Part shown: piece by piece, positions 49,523 to 58,195 of the stretch | How positions within the stretch are numbered: the stretch's first letter is position 1 | Layout: every line of letters begins with the position of its first letter | Assembly (NCBI GenBank): GCA_046331625.1 | Contig: JAXLQL010000006.1 | Location: 248,001 to 312,000, forward strand | Reading direction: 5' to 3' | DNA from: JAXLQL01 sp046331625 | GTDB taxonomy: Bacteria; Acidobacteriota; Terriglobia; Bryobacterales; Bryobacteraceae | Length of the DNA stretch: 64,000 nt | The notes under the pieces: generated by a model | The model's input: the letters and a program-made list of their open reading frames with translations, nothing else | Database searches by the model: none | What the model was told of the DNA's origin: nothing | Program-made: the position numbers and the translations under genes

Positions 49523-50524
49523 ATGGACACGGCACTGATCCTGGTAGCGCTGGTCGTGGCTATCGCGCTCGTATTCGACTACATCAACGGCTTTCATGAC
49601 GCGGCCAACTCGATCGCCACCATCGTGGCCACGCGAGTTCTCACGCCGGGCCAGGCTGTGGCCTTCGCCGCCTTCTTCAATTTTTCCGCGGTACTGTTCT
49701 CCGGAACAGCGGTGGCGCAAACGATGGGCAACGGCTTGGTGGACCTGACCAAGATCGACAACTACGTGATCCTCAGCGGCCTGCTCGGAGCGATTACCTG
49801 GAATCTCATTACGTGGTACTGGGGCTTACCCTCGAGCTCCTCTCACGCCCTGATCGGCGGCTATGCGGGATCGGCATTCGCCAAGGCCGGCTTCGCCGCG
49901 CTGATGTGGGGCCCCAAATGGCGCGACACACTGCTGTTCATTTTCGTTGCGCCTCTGATCGGCCTGGGCCTGGCCTACATTCTGATGATTGCGGTCTTCT
50001 GGATCTTCAAAGGATTCACGCCGAAAAAGATGGATTCCTGGTTCCGCCGCCTGCAACTCGTCTCCTCGGCATTCTTCAGTTATGCGCACGGAACCAATGA
50101 CGCGCAGAAAACCATGGGTATCATCACGGGTGTTCTCTTCACCGGCGGCGTCATCAAGAAGTTCGAAGTGCCGTTCTGGGTGGAGCTCGCCGCCTACAGC
50201 GCTATCGGGCTGGGAACTCTGAGCGGCGGGTGGCGCATCATCCGCACCATGGGCGCAAGGCTGACTCGCCTGAAACCGAGGTCCGGATTCTGCGCCGAAA
50301 CAGCGGCTGGAATGGCGATCGTTTTCGCGACTCTCATTGGCAAGCCGGTATCCACCACGCACACGGTGGCCGGAGCCATCGCGGGCGTCGGCTCGATTCA
50401 GCGCGTCCGCGCCGTGCGTTGGGGAATCGCGGCCTCGATCGTTTGGGCCTGGATCCTGACCATACCGGCGGCGGCCACGGTCGGGTTCCTCTGCCAGAAG
50501 CTCATCGGCTTCTTGGTGTACTGA
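49523..50524 (+). CDS. pit: PiT-family inorganic phosphate transporter
   Basis: The 333-residue polytopic protein carries both PiT signature repeats, DYINGFHDAANSIATIVATRVLTP near the N-terminus and SYAHGTNDAQKTMGIITG in the second half, the inverted-repeat halves of the fold. PiT proteins import phosphate (as metal phosphate) using the proton or sodium gradient. It forms a two-gene operon with the DUF47 regulator upstream and ends at a hairpin (50525-50551). Confidence 0.94.
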   Translation: MDTALILVALVVAIALVFDYINGFHDAANSIATIVATRVLTPGQAVAFAAFFNFSAVLFSGTAVAQTMGNGLVDLTKIDNYVILSGLLGAITWNLITWYWGLPSSSSHALIGGYAGSAFAKAGFAALMWGPKWRDTLLFIFVAPLIGLGLAYILMIAVFWIFKGFTPKKMDSWFRRLQLVSSAFFSYAHGTNDAQKTMGIITGVLFTGGVIKKFEVPFWVELAAYSAIGLGTLSGGWRIIRTMGARLTRLKPRSGFCAETAAGMAIVFATLIGKPVSTTHTVAGAIAGVGSIQRVRAVRWGIAASIVWAWILTIPAAATVGFLCQKLIGFLVY

Positions 50525-50551
50525 CAGGGTCACCGCGAACCGGCGACCCTG
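50525..50551. terminator. Hairpin between convergent genes
   Basis: CAGGGTC (50525-50531) pairs with GACCCTG (50545-50551) around a 13-base loop. It sits between the stops of pit (+) and the secreted-protein gene (-), so it could serve both. There is no strong T-tract. Confidence 0.5.
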
Positions 50552-50566
50552 ACAAACGCCTGGCCC

Positions 50567-51340
50567 TTACCGTGCTTCGAGCGTGACCGACGCCACCGGC
50601 CCCGGATCAACGCGAATCGCTCTCGCTTCCTTGTCGCTGATCGAAGCGAAGCGATAGTTGGCGTTCAGCACGGGGTTCCCATCGGAATCGGAAAGCGTCA
50701 GCGCGAGCGAACCCAGGCCATCCGTGCCGCTGGTTGCCGTTCCAGAGACCGTGTAGTCCACTGGCTGTGCGGAGATGTCGAGCGTCGCGGTTCCGGCCAC
50801 CGCACCACTGGCGTCCACTTTGAGCAGCCCGAGCATCAAGTAGCTCTGCCCGTTGGTCAACATGCCTTGCTCTGCCATCACGAACGAGCCGGCAAGCGAA
50901 GGCTTGGCCACAACCGGCACCAACTTCACCGCGGAATTGACGCCGCTATCCAGGCGCAACCCCGAGATCTCTTTCGAGGTGGACAAGAACTCGATGTTCT
51001 CCAAGGCGGGTACGGCATCATCGCCGGCATCGCGGTCAGTCAGCGAGAGCGACAGCTTGCCCGCAGCGGTTGCCGATGCCGTGTAGGACCCGCTGACCTC
51101 GGCCGACACCAAGCGCCCGGCGCTTTGCAGGTACGCACTTCCGCTCACTACGCCGCTGTCGTCGAGTGTGAACACTCCGAGAGAGGTGAAGTTGGAACTC
51201 CCGGCGACGCCTTGTTCGGTGAAGAGATACGTTCCCTTCAACGATGTTGAGGTGGCGGTCTGGGCGGACGCCGTGAAGGCAGCGAACACGCTCGCGGCGG
51301 CGAGGGTGAGTTTGGGCACACTGATCCTGAGACGATTCAT
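50567..51340 (-). CDS. Secreted protein of two duplicated beta-domains
   Basis: The 257-residue protein has a signal peptide (LTLAAASVFAAFTASAQ). The mature chain is an internal duplication: GTYLFTEQGVAGSSNFTSLGVFTLDDSGVVSGSAYL (about 36-130) and GSFVMAEQGMLTNGQSYLMLGLLKVDASGAVAGTATL (about 151-245) share the same EQG, LG, V/LD-SG-V-G/AG pattern and end in G/A-L/I-R-x-D. The strand-rich composition suggests a small barrel or sandwich. I do not recognise a family with a known function. Confidence 0.75.
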   Translation of the reverse strand: MNRLRISVPKLTLAAASVFAAFTASAQTATSTSLKGTYLFTEQGVAGSSNFTSLGVFTLDDSGVVSGSAYLQSAGRLVSAEVSGSYTASATAAGKLSLSLTDRDAGDDAVPALENIEFLSTSKEISGLRLDSGVNSAVKLVPVVAKPSLAGSFVMAEQGMLTNGQSYLMLGLLKVDASGAVAGTATLDISAQPVDYTVSGTATSGTDGLGSLALTLSDSDGNPVLNANYRFASISDKEARAIRVDPGPVASVTLEAR

Positions 51341-51508
51341 GGTTGTCGTTACTCCGTAGTTTGAATTTCGTTCCGAGCCACACGACGCCCGATTGGCGTG
51401 AGCAGCCTTACGGAAGGGGCCGCGCTTGCTTGTGTCTTGCGGCCTTGAAATGAGGACGGAGTCTCCGCACCCGGCGTCACGGATGCAAGTGATAAGTTTC
51501 GTAAAGGC

Positions 51509-52618
51509 TCAGGCCCAGCTCCAGCGTGCTTGCCGCAGCACGGCGCGCTGCGAACCAGCGAGCAACTCGTACCAGACCGTGAGCAAGTCGCCGTTGGCCA
51601 GTTCCACTGTCGACGGATATCCGAGGTCCACGCCCGCGCCATCTTCGGTGATCGTCAGGGGCTCGCCCCACGTACGGCCGTGATCGCTGCTCAGCGAAAC
51701 CTGCACGCCGTAGGGTGAACGCCGGTAGCCGTACGACATCACCAGCCGGCCGTCTTTGAGCCGCAACAGGTGTGAAGGCAATCCCCAAATGCCGGTGGGC
51801 TTGGGCTGTGTCCACGAGCGCCCACCGTCGGTCGACTCGCATTGCAGTGTCTCGCGATCGTTCTCTCGATTGTGATTGCGGATCTGTACGATCAGCCGCT
51901 TGTCAGCCGTTTCCACCGCGTGCAGTTCGTGGTAGTTCTTGACGTCATCGCCCATGCGCGTAGGAATGTCGGCGAGCCAGTTCCACGTGCGACCCTCATC
52001 GCTCGAATCGGCTACGCCCACGCGTTGGCTCGAGTCCCATAGCTTCTTACCGGCATAGAGAAGCCTGCCGTCGGAAAGCGCGATGGGGCCATGTGGACTG
52101 TTGAGTGGAACCCGATATGGCGCGCTCCAAGTGAGTCCCGCATCGTCAGACCGGAGCATCCAAGTTCCGAGTAGTGATTGCCGCTGCTCGGGCGTGGCGC
52201 GCAAGTTCACGGTGCTCCAGAACGCCAGCTTGTCGCCTTCTTTCTTTAGGCGGTCTTCGTAGGCGAGCGACGTGAACGTGGTGACGACGATCGCGCCCTT
52301 CGGTGTCTCGCAGACTCCGGCATCGCGATCGTCAATGGCCGAGTCCATGATGATCTGCGGCCAACTCCAAGTAAGCCCTTCGTCTTTCGAGCACATCAGT
52401 TCCACGCGGCCGAACGGGCAGACGTGCGATTCGCGTCCGCCTGAGCACACCACGAGCAGTTCCCCGTTTCGCTTCCTCGTCAGAGTGGGCCAGCCATGGT
52501 AATTCTCCGGCTGCTGGCTGATGATGTCGGTCTGCGCCACCGAGATCTTCGTTTTCTTCGCTTGCGAATGCAAGACTGCAGGAGCAGCAGACGCCAGGAG
52601 CCAATCTCGCCGTGTCAT
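51509..52618 (-). CDS. Exported sialidase-like (BNR/Asp-box) protein
   Basis: The protein has 369 residues from the ATG at 52618 (GGAAGGA ribosome-binding site about 8 bases upstream). A twin-arginine-type leader (MTRRDWLLASAAPAVLHSQ) precedes a six-blade propeller with five Asp boxes: SKDEGLTWS, SDDAGLTWS, SSDEGRTWN, STDGGRSWT, SSDHGRTWG. This is the GH33 exo-alpha-sialidase-like fold. The catalytic Arg triad and Tyr/Glu pair cannot be assigned by eye, so glycosidase activity on sialic acid or another sugar is only possible. Confidence 0.83.
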   Translation of the reverse strand: MTRRDWLLASAAPAVLHSQAKKTKISVAQTDIISQQPENYHGWPTLTRKRNGELLVVCSGGRESHVCPFGRVELMCSKDEGLTWSWPQIIMDSAIDDRDAGVCETPKGAIVVTTFTSLAYEDRLKKEGDKLAFWSTVNLRATPEQRQSLLGTWMLRSDDAGLTWSAPYRVPLNSPHGPIALSDGRLLYAGKKLWDSSQRVGVADSSDEGRTWNWLADIPTRMGDDVKNYHELHAVETADKRLIVQIRNHNRENDRETLQCESTDGGRSWTQPKPTGIWGLPSHLLRLKDGRLVMSYGYRRSPYGVQVSLSSDHGRTWGEPLTITEDGAGVDLGYPSTVELANGDLLTVWYELLAGSQRAVLRQARWSWA

Positions 52619-52729
52619 GGGTGGTTTCCTTCCGTTCCAATGGTAGATCATTGCCGCGTAGCGCAATAGCTCCCGAATGAGGGGCTCAGCGATGGAGGCG
52701 CTTGCATTCGGTGGCGAAAGTGCGGTCTC

Positions 52730-53887
52730 ATGTTTCCCATGTGCAAGTTTTCCTCTTCGATCCTGCTGGCCCCATTGCTCGCGGCCTCGTTACTGGCGCC
52801 ATCCCTCGCTGCCAAGTCCGGCGAGTACCTGATGTACGTCGGCACCTACACGCGCAATGACAGCAAGGGAATCTACGTCTACAAATTCGATACCGCCACC
52901 GGCAAGGCCACCTCGATCGGCTTGGCCGCCGAGTACCCAAATCCTTCCTTCGTTACCATTCACCCCAATCGCCGCTTCCTGTACGCCGTGAGTGAAGTGG
53001 ACAACTACAACGGTCAGAAGTCCGGCGCCGTCGCGGCGTTCTCGATCGACAAAACTTCGGGCAAGCTGACGAAGATCAACGAAATGTCCACGAAGGGCAC
53101 GATTCCGTGCCATCTGGTGGTGGACAAGACGCAGCGCAATTTGATCGTGGTCAACTACGGATCGGGCAGCACCACCGTCTATCCGCTCAATGCCGACGGC
53201 AGCTTGAAGGAGCCTTCGTCGTTCATTCAGCATCAAGGCTCGAGCACCGACCGCTCGAGGCAGCAAGGTCCGCATGCCCACTCGGTGAATCTTTCGAAGG
53301 ACAATCGCTTCGCCGTGGTGGCTGATCTCGGTCTCGATGAGGTGAAGGTCTACAAGTTCGATGCCGCGGCCGGCAAAATCGAGCCCGGCGAAGTCGCGAA
53401 GGTGAAGCCTGGCTCGGGTCCGCGCCATTTCAACTTTCATCCTTCGCAGAAGTACGCGTACGTGATCAACGAGATGGCATCCACCGTCACCGCCTTCCGT
53501 TATGACAAGGCGAACGGAAAGCTCACCGAGATGCAGACTTTGTCGACGGTTCCCGCGGGGAATACCACGCGCAACTCCACCGCCGAGGTGCTGGTGCATC
53601 CTTCGGGCAAGTTCGTCTACGGGTCCAATCGCGGCCACAACAGCATCGCGGTGTTCCAGGTGGACCGCTCGAACGGGAAACTCACTCACGTCGACAACAC
53701 GCCGACGCAAGGCAAGACTCCGCGCAACTTCGCCATTGATCCTTCGGGCAAATTCCTACTTGCTGAAAACCAGGACTCGAGCACGATCGTGATTTTCCGC
53801 ATCGATCAGTCGACGGGCAAGCTGACGCCGACGGGCGATGTCTTGCAGCAACCGATCCCGGTTTGCATCCGTTTCTTACCGCGCTAG
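52730..53887 (+). CDS. Exported lactonase-family beta-propeller (6-phosphogluconolactonase-like)
   Basis: The 385-residue protein has a signal peptide (FSSSILLAPLLAASLLAPSLAA). The seven-bladed propeller follows the lactonase/Pgl (YbhE) pattern: YVGTYTRNDSKGIYVYKFDTATGKAT, NPSFVTIHPNRRFLYAVSE, GPHAHSVNLSKDNRFAVVADLGLDEVKVYKFD, GPRHFNFHPSQKYAYVINE and TPRNFAIDPSGKFLLAENQDSSTIVIF. The cytosolic enzyme hydrolyses 6-phosphogluconolactone, but this one is exported, so another lactone or a binding role is plausible. ATG codons at 52730 and 52739 are both possible. Confidence 0.87.
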   Translation: MFPMCKFSSSILLAPLLAASLLAPSLAAKSGEYLMYVGTYTRNDSKGIYVYKFDTATGKATSIGLAAEYPNPSFVTIHPNRRFLYAVSEVDNYNGQKSGAVAAFSIDKTSGKLTKINEMSTKGTIPCHLVVDKTQRNLIVVNYGSGSTTVYPLNADGSLKEPSSFIQHQGSSTDRSRQQGPHAHSVNLSKDNRFAVVADLGLDEVKVYKFDAAAGKIEPGEVAKVKPGSGPRHFNFHPSQKYAYVINEMASTVTAFRYDKANGKLTEMQTLSTVPAGNTTRNSTAEVLVHPSGKFVYGSNRGHNSIAVFQVDRSNGKLTHVDNTPTQGKTPRNFAIDPSGKFLLAENQDSSTIVIFRIDQSTGKLTPTGDVLQQPIPVCIRFLPR

Positions 53888-53944
53888 TGGCGACCTTCGG
53901 CGTGCGGGCGGGCACTTCGGCGCCCGCTCGTGCCAGTTGTCTCC

Positions 53945-54045
53945 GCCGTCATGCGCTCCTACCCTTCGTTTCTTCGCCCGCCACGAAGATTTCAGCCCGC
54001 GTGTGGGGCAGGCTTTTAACCTGCGCGGGACTTCAGTCCCGCAGC
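53945..54045. repeat. Long copy of the intergenic palindromic repeat
   Basis: This region combines CGCCGTCATGCGCTCCTACC-type flank, CACGAAGATTTCAGCCCGC and the core GTGTGGGGCAGGCTTTTAA then CCTGCGCGGGACTTCAGTC and CCGC (54001-54043). Its parts are found separately at 44066-44130 and 44213-44255. The remaining bases of the 299-base gap between the lactonase and thymidine kinase genes hold no convincing gene. Confidence 0.8.
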
Positions 54046-54186
54046 CGCCATGAACCACACGCTTCACCATACTGCCGGGCACTTCCTCCCCGCCCCCGCC
54101 CTTCTCGACCAGTACTGGGCCAAACCCACGACCGCCCCCCCTGGACCATCGAGGAGCGTCGAGTAAAATCAAGGGTTACTCGTCGC

Positions 54187-54811
54187 ATGGATTTCCTGGT
54201 ACACAACACCGGCTGGATCGAAGTGGTCTGCGGACCGATGTTTTCCGGCAAGAGCGAAGAACTGATCCGCCGTCTCCGCCGCGCGATGATCGCGCGCAAG
54301 CGGGTGCAGGTGTTCAAGCCGGTGATCGACAATCGCTACTCTACTCGACGAAATCGTCTCGCACGCCTCGGTGAGGCTCGCGGCCACAGTAGTGAACGAC
54401 GCGAGCGAGATTCTCTCGAAGCTCGACTGGCGGACCCAGGTGGTCGGCGTGGACGAAGCGAACTTCATGGGCGCCGGCCTGATTCAGGTGGCCGAGCAAC
54501 TGGCCGATACCGGGAAGCAGGTGATCGTGGCCGGGCTCGACACCGACTATCTGGGCCGCCCGTTTTCGCCGGTGCCCGAGTTGCTGGCCATGGCCGAGTC
54601 GATCACCAAGACCCTCGCGATCTGCATGCGGTGCGGAAATCCGGCCAAACATACGCAGCGTCTGGCTGGGTCAGAGGATCTCATCGTGGTGGGCGCGGCC
54701 GGGATGTATGAAGCTCGCTGCCGGCGGTGCTTCGAACCGGGCATCCCCAAGCAGAGTTCGTTTCGATTCGACAGTCCGGGTTCGGCGAGCGAGAAGCTAT
54801 CCGATTCCTGA
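54187..54811 (+). pseudogene. tdk: Frameshifted thymidine kinase
   Basis: From the ATG at 54187 the frame encodes VHNTGWIEVVCGPMFSGKSEELIRRLRR and VQVFKPVIDNRYS, a perfect TK1-type P-loop and start. It then loses phase at about 54344. The rest (DEIVSHASVRLAATVVNDA, QVVGVDEANFMGAGLI, zinc cysteines CMRCG and CRRCFEPG, ending 54811) continues one frame on. Removing a single C at about 54348 (ACTCGAC to ACTGAC) restores a continuous protein of about 207 residues with the expected RYSTDEIVSH join. All key residues survive, so either the decay is recent, the base is an error, or an unusual frameshift occurs. Confidence 0.88.
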
Positions 54812-54920
54812 CGAAACGCGTTCCAGATGGGGTCCGTCCTGATGTTTGAGCTCCCGCCGGGAGTTTGCAACTGGAATTCCGTAACGATGCTAAAATTCTC
54901 GAGAAGGAGACACTGACCAC

Positions 54921-55811
54921 ATGAGCACTTCCCCGATGATGCCAATCCCCCCACAGGAAAGCGGCTCCGGCTGGAAAGTTCCCGCGCTTTTCGGAATCGT
55001 GATCGCGCTGGCCGCGGCCAACATCTATCTGTACACCCAGATCGATCAGGTCAAGAACGACATGAGCAAACAGCGCGAGGCCTTGCAGACCGAGATCTCC
55101 GGCTTGCGCGAAGCTTCTTCGATTTCCAACGCCACCAGCCGCCGCAACCTCGAGAGCGTGAAGGCCGAGCTCGAAGCCGCCCGCCACCGCGCCGAAGCCG
55201 CCGCCGGACAGGCCAAGGAAGACGCGCTCAAGCACGTGAGCGAGTTGGAGCGCAAGGTCGCCGCCGAACAGCAGAAGGCGCAAGCCGCAGTGAAAGAAGT
55301 GAAGCAGGAAGTCGCCAGGGTGGAGCAAGGCGCCGCCGACGCCACCAAGGCGCTTTCGGAGAACGTCAACAAGGAAGTCTCCGGCGTACGGGCAGACGTC
55401 GCCTCGACCAAGAGCGAACTCGACAAGACTATCTCCGACCTCAAGAAGGTCACGGGCGATCTCGGTGTCCAGAGCGGCTACATCGCCACCAACACCAAGG
55501 AACTTTCCGCCCTCAAGGCGCTGGGCGACCGCTCGTATTTCGAGTTCAAACTGGCCAAGTCGAAGCAGCCCACGCGGCTCTCCGACGTGACTTTGCTGCT
55601 CAAGAACGCCGACCTCAAGCGCAATCGCTACACCATCGAACTGGTGGCCGACGACAAGCGCGTGGAAAAGAAAGATCGAGGCGTTAACGAGCCGGTGCAG
55701 TTCTACATGTCGAAGTATCGCCAGCCTTGCGAAATCGTGGTCAACGAAGTGAAGAAGGATCTCATCGTCGGCTACCTGGCACAGCCGAAGGTTCTGGCCA
55801 CCAGAAACTAG
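54921..55811 (+). CDS. Membrane-anchored coiled-coil protein, function unknown
   Basis: The 296-residue protein has a clear GAGAAGGAGA ribosome-binding site. A short N-terminal tail precedes one membrane helix (VPALFGIVIALAAANIYLYTQI, residues about 20-41). A coiled coil of about 150 residues follows (heptads rich in Ala/Glu/Lys: ESVKAELEAARHRAEAAAGQAKEDALKHVSELERKVAAEQQKAQ), then a globular C-terminal domain of about 95 residues (DRSYFEFKLAKSKQPTRLSDVTLLLKNADLKRNRYTIELVADDKRVEKKDRGVNEPVQFYM). The latter is conserved-looking but unfamiliar to me. It probably projects into the periplasm. Confidence 0.78.
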   Translation: MSTSPMMPIPPQESGSGWKVPALFGIVIALAAANIYLYTQIDQVKNDMSKQREALQTEISGLREASSISNATSRRNLESVKAELEAARHRAEAAAGQAKEDALKHVSELERKVAAEQQKAQAAVKEVKQEVARVEQGAADATKALSENVNKEVSGVRADVASTKSELDKTISDLKKVTGDLGVQSGYIATNTKELSALKALGDRSYFEFKLAKSKQPTRLSDVTLLLKNADLKRNRYTIELVADDKRVEKKDRGVNEPVQFYMSKYRQPCEIVVNEVKKDLIVGYLAQPKVLATRN

Positions 55812-55846
55812 TTCCGCTACGCTGAAAGAGGCGGTAACGATCGCGT

Positions 55847-56623
55847 TTGCTGAAAATCTGCGTCCTGGCATCGTCGAGCTCGGGCAACTGTACATTCGTA
55901 GGATCAGACCGTACACGGATCCTGATTGACGCGGGCTTGAGTCGCAAGGAAGCTTTCGAACGTCTGGCCGCCATCGGCGAAAGCTGGGAGAAGCTCGATG
56001 CGGTATTGATCACGCACGAGCACTCCGACCATATCTCGGGGCTCGGACCGATCGGACGCAAACTCCAGAAGCCCGTCTTCCTCACCAAGCTGACCGCGCC
56101 GCTACTCGACTGGAACGGTTTGGCGGCTCCGCCCATCGAGCCGTTTCAAGCGGGCACTTCCTGGACCATCGGCGACCTGGACATCCAAAGCTTCACCATT
56201 CCACACGATGCCGTCGATCCGGTTGGTTTCACGGTCAGGCACGCGGGCGTCAAGTTCGGTCTCGCAATGGATCTGGGCTATCTGCCCGACTCGGTCAAGT
56301 TCCACTTGCGCGGATCCCATGCGCTGGTGATGGAGTCGAACCACGACCTCGAGATGCTCAAGGTGGGTCCCTACCCGTGGTCAGTGAAACAGCGCGTGAT
56401 GGGCCGCAAAGGGCACCTGTCGAATGACGTGGTGGGCGAGTTCATCTCGAGCGATCTCGATTCGGAAACGCAGCATCTGCTACTCGGTCATCTGAGCGAG
56501 CACAACAACCATCCGGAGATCGTGCGCCTTGTGGCTTCCATGGCACTCGAGCGGAGTTGCCTTCCCGCCCGGCTCACCATCGCCGAACCCAAACGTCAAA
56601 GCGAGGTTTTTCACCTGGGATGA
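55847..56623 (+). CDS. WalJ/YycJ-type metallo-beta-lactamase-fold hydrolase
   Basis: The 258-residue protein (TTG start) has the metallo-beta-lactamase metal motif HEHSDH in VLITHEHSDHISGLG and LASSSSGNCTFVGSDRTRILIDAGLS at the N-terminus. MESNHDLEML, HLSNDVVGEFI and LLGHLSEHNNHPE are also those of the YycJ/WalJ group. These are zinc phosphodiesterases or exonucleases linked to cell-wall and DNA processes. The stop overlaps the purB ATG by 4 bases, so the two are translationally coupled. Confidence 0.88.
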   Translation: MLKICVLASSSSGNCTFVGSDRTRILIDAGLSRKEAFERLAAIGESWEKLDAVLITHEHSDHISGLGPIGRKLQKPVFLTKLTAPLLDWNGLAAPPIEPFQAGTSWTIGDLDIQSFTIPHDAVDPVGFTVRHAGVKFGLAMDLGYLPDSVKFHLRGSHALVMESNHDLEMLKVGPYPWSVKQRVMGRKGHLSNDVVGEFISSDLDSETQHLLLGHLSEHNNHPEIVRLVASMALERSCLPARLTIAEPKRQSEVFHLG

Positions 56624-57939
56624 TTGCCCGATACACGCGGCCCGCGATGGGCCGCATCTGGAACGACGACAGCAAATATGGAGCTTGGCTCGCAGTGGAA
56701 CTCGCAGCTTCGGAAGCTCTGGCCGAACTCGGCGAAGTACCGGCAGATGCGGCGCGGCTGCTGCGCCAACATGCCGCGGCCAGCGCGGCGCGGATCGGCG
56801 AGATCGAGCGCGAAGTGAAGCACGACGTAATCGCCTTCACTACCGCAGTGGCGGAGACGATGTCCGCCGCTGGCGCCGCCGAAGCGTCACGATGGTTCCA
56901 CTACGGCCTGACGTCGAATGACGTGGTGGACACTGCGCAGGCGTTGCAGGTGAAGCAGGCGTCCGAGATCATTGACGCCGCAATTACGCGGCTGCTCAGC
57001 GCGCTCGAGAAGCGCGCCTTCGAGTTCCAACACACGCCTCAGATCGGCCGTACTCACGGAATTCAAGCCGAGCCAATCACATTCGGGCTCAAGCTGGCCC
57101 TTTGGTTCGACGAGTTGCGCCGCGGACAGACGCGCTTTCGAGCCGCTGCCGCCGATATGCGCGCCGGCAAGCTCTCGGGCGCCGTGGGTACGTTCGGCCA
57201 CATCTCGCCCGAAGCCGAGGCGCGCATCTGCCACAAGCTCGGCTTGGACCCCGCTCCCATCGCGTCTCAAGTGATCGCGCGAGACCGGCACGCGGCGTAC
57301 GTATCGGCGCTGGCGCTGGTGTGCGCACTATGCGAGAAGATCGCGCTCGAGGTGCGCCATTTGCAGCGGACCGAGGTCCGCGAAGCCGAAGAGCCGTTCG
57401 CCGCTGGACAGAAGGGATCGAGCGCCATGCCGCACAAGCGGAATCCCGTAGTTTGCGAGCAGATCTGCGGGCTGGCGCGCGTGGTTCGCGGCAATGTCCA
57501 GGCCGCGTACGAGAACATCGCGCTTTGGCATGAGCGTGACATCTCCCACTCCTCGGTGGAACGCGTGATCCTCCCGGATTCGACCATTCTCACCGACTAC
57601 CTGCTCGACAAGACATCGTGGCTCGTCGAAGGCATGCGCGTCTCCCCTGCCCGCATGCTGCGCAACCTGGAGCTGACGCGAGGGCTCGTGTTCAGCGGCC
57701 AACTCCTGCTCGACTTGGCTGCTGCCGGCATGCTTCGTGAGGAAGCTTACAAAGTGGTCCAGGGGACCGCCATGCAGGCGTGGGAGACCGAAGGCGACTT
57801 CAAGGCCATGATCTCGACCCACCCAGCCGTATCGGCGATCCTCTCGCCGGAACAGTTGGAACGATCGTTCTCGCTCGATCGCCAGCTCTCGAACGTGGAT
57901 GCCATCTTCGGGCGGGTGTTCGGGCGACCGACTGTGTAA
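56620..57939 (+). CDS. purB: Adenylosuccinate lyase
   Basis: The protein has 439 residues from the ATG at 56620 (MIARYTRPAMGRIWNDDSKYG, the usual purB beginning). The fumarase/aspartase superfamily signature is intact (GSSAMPHKRNPVVCEQICGLAR), with IGRTHGIQAEPITFGLKLALW and TSNDVVDTAQALQ. It performs two steps of purine synthesis, releasing fumarate from SAICAR and adenylosuccinate. The frame is coupled to the upstream MBL hydrolase gene by an ATGA overlap. Confidence 0.96.
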   Translation: MIARYTRPAMGRIWNDDSKYGAWLAVELAASEALAELGEVPADAARLLRQHAAASAARIGEIEREVKHDVIAFTTAVAETMSAAGAAEASRWFHYGLTSNDVVDTAQALQVKQASEIIDAAITRLLSALEKRAFEFQHTPQIGRTHGIQAEPITFGLKLALWFDELRRGQTRFRAAAADMRAGKLSGAVGTFGHISPEAEARICHKLGLDPAPIASQVIARDRHAAYVSALALVCALCEKIALEVRHLQRTEVREAEEPFAAGQKGSSAMPHKRNPVVCEQICGLARVVRGNVQAAYENIALWHERDISHSSVERVILPDSTILTDYLLDKTSWLVEGMRVSPARMLRNLELTRGLVFSGQLLLDLAAAGMLREEAYKVVQGTAMQAWETEGDFKAMISTHPAVSAILSPEQLERSFSLDRQLSNVDAIFGRVFGRPTV

Positions 57940-58057
57940 AAAAGTTAACATTGACCACTGCGGGAGGTGGCAAGTCCGTCGTCCCAGAAATCGTTTTCCG
58001 GCCAACCGGTTGAAAACGAAAGACATCGCCAGAAATCCCGCATCTGCGAGGAGTGCC

Positions 58058-58085
58058 GTACCCCCAGTTCAGGGGCGGTAGTACC
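58058..58085. promoter_or_regulatory. 28-base motif shared with the lptD start region
   Basis: GTACCCCCAG (58058-58067) and TAGTACC (58079-58085) match the same-spaced words at 38750-38777; 22 of 28 positions agree. It lies between purB and the degenerate receiver gene, about 110 bases before the latter's start. It may be an operator; nothing else is seen in this 256-base gap. Confidence 0.4.
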
Positions 58086-58195
58086 TCCGTAAGACCCGCA
58101 GGTTGGGTCGTTTCCTCGGGCCAATCCCCCAACTCGTAGTCACTTTGTACCTTGTTTTTGTCCCGACTTCCGGTAAACTGCTGACTAGAGGCAGC

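Noticed and set aside
54050..54166. 38-codon open frame after the intergenic repeat
   Set aside because: No ribosome-binding site, no recognisable product and proline/histidine-rich random composition.
54340..54352. Programmed +1/-1 frameshift in tdk
   Set aside because: No slippery heptamer, stop codon at the shift site or downstream pseudoknot is evident; mutation or sequencing error is simpler.
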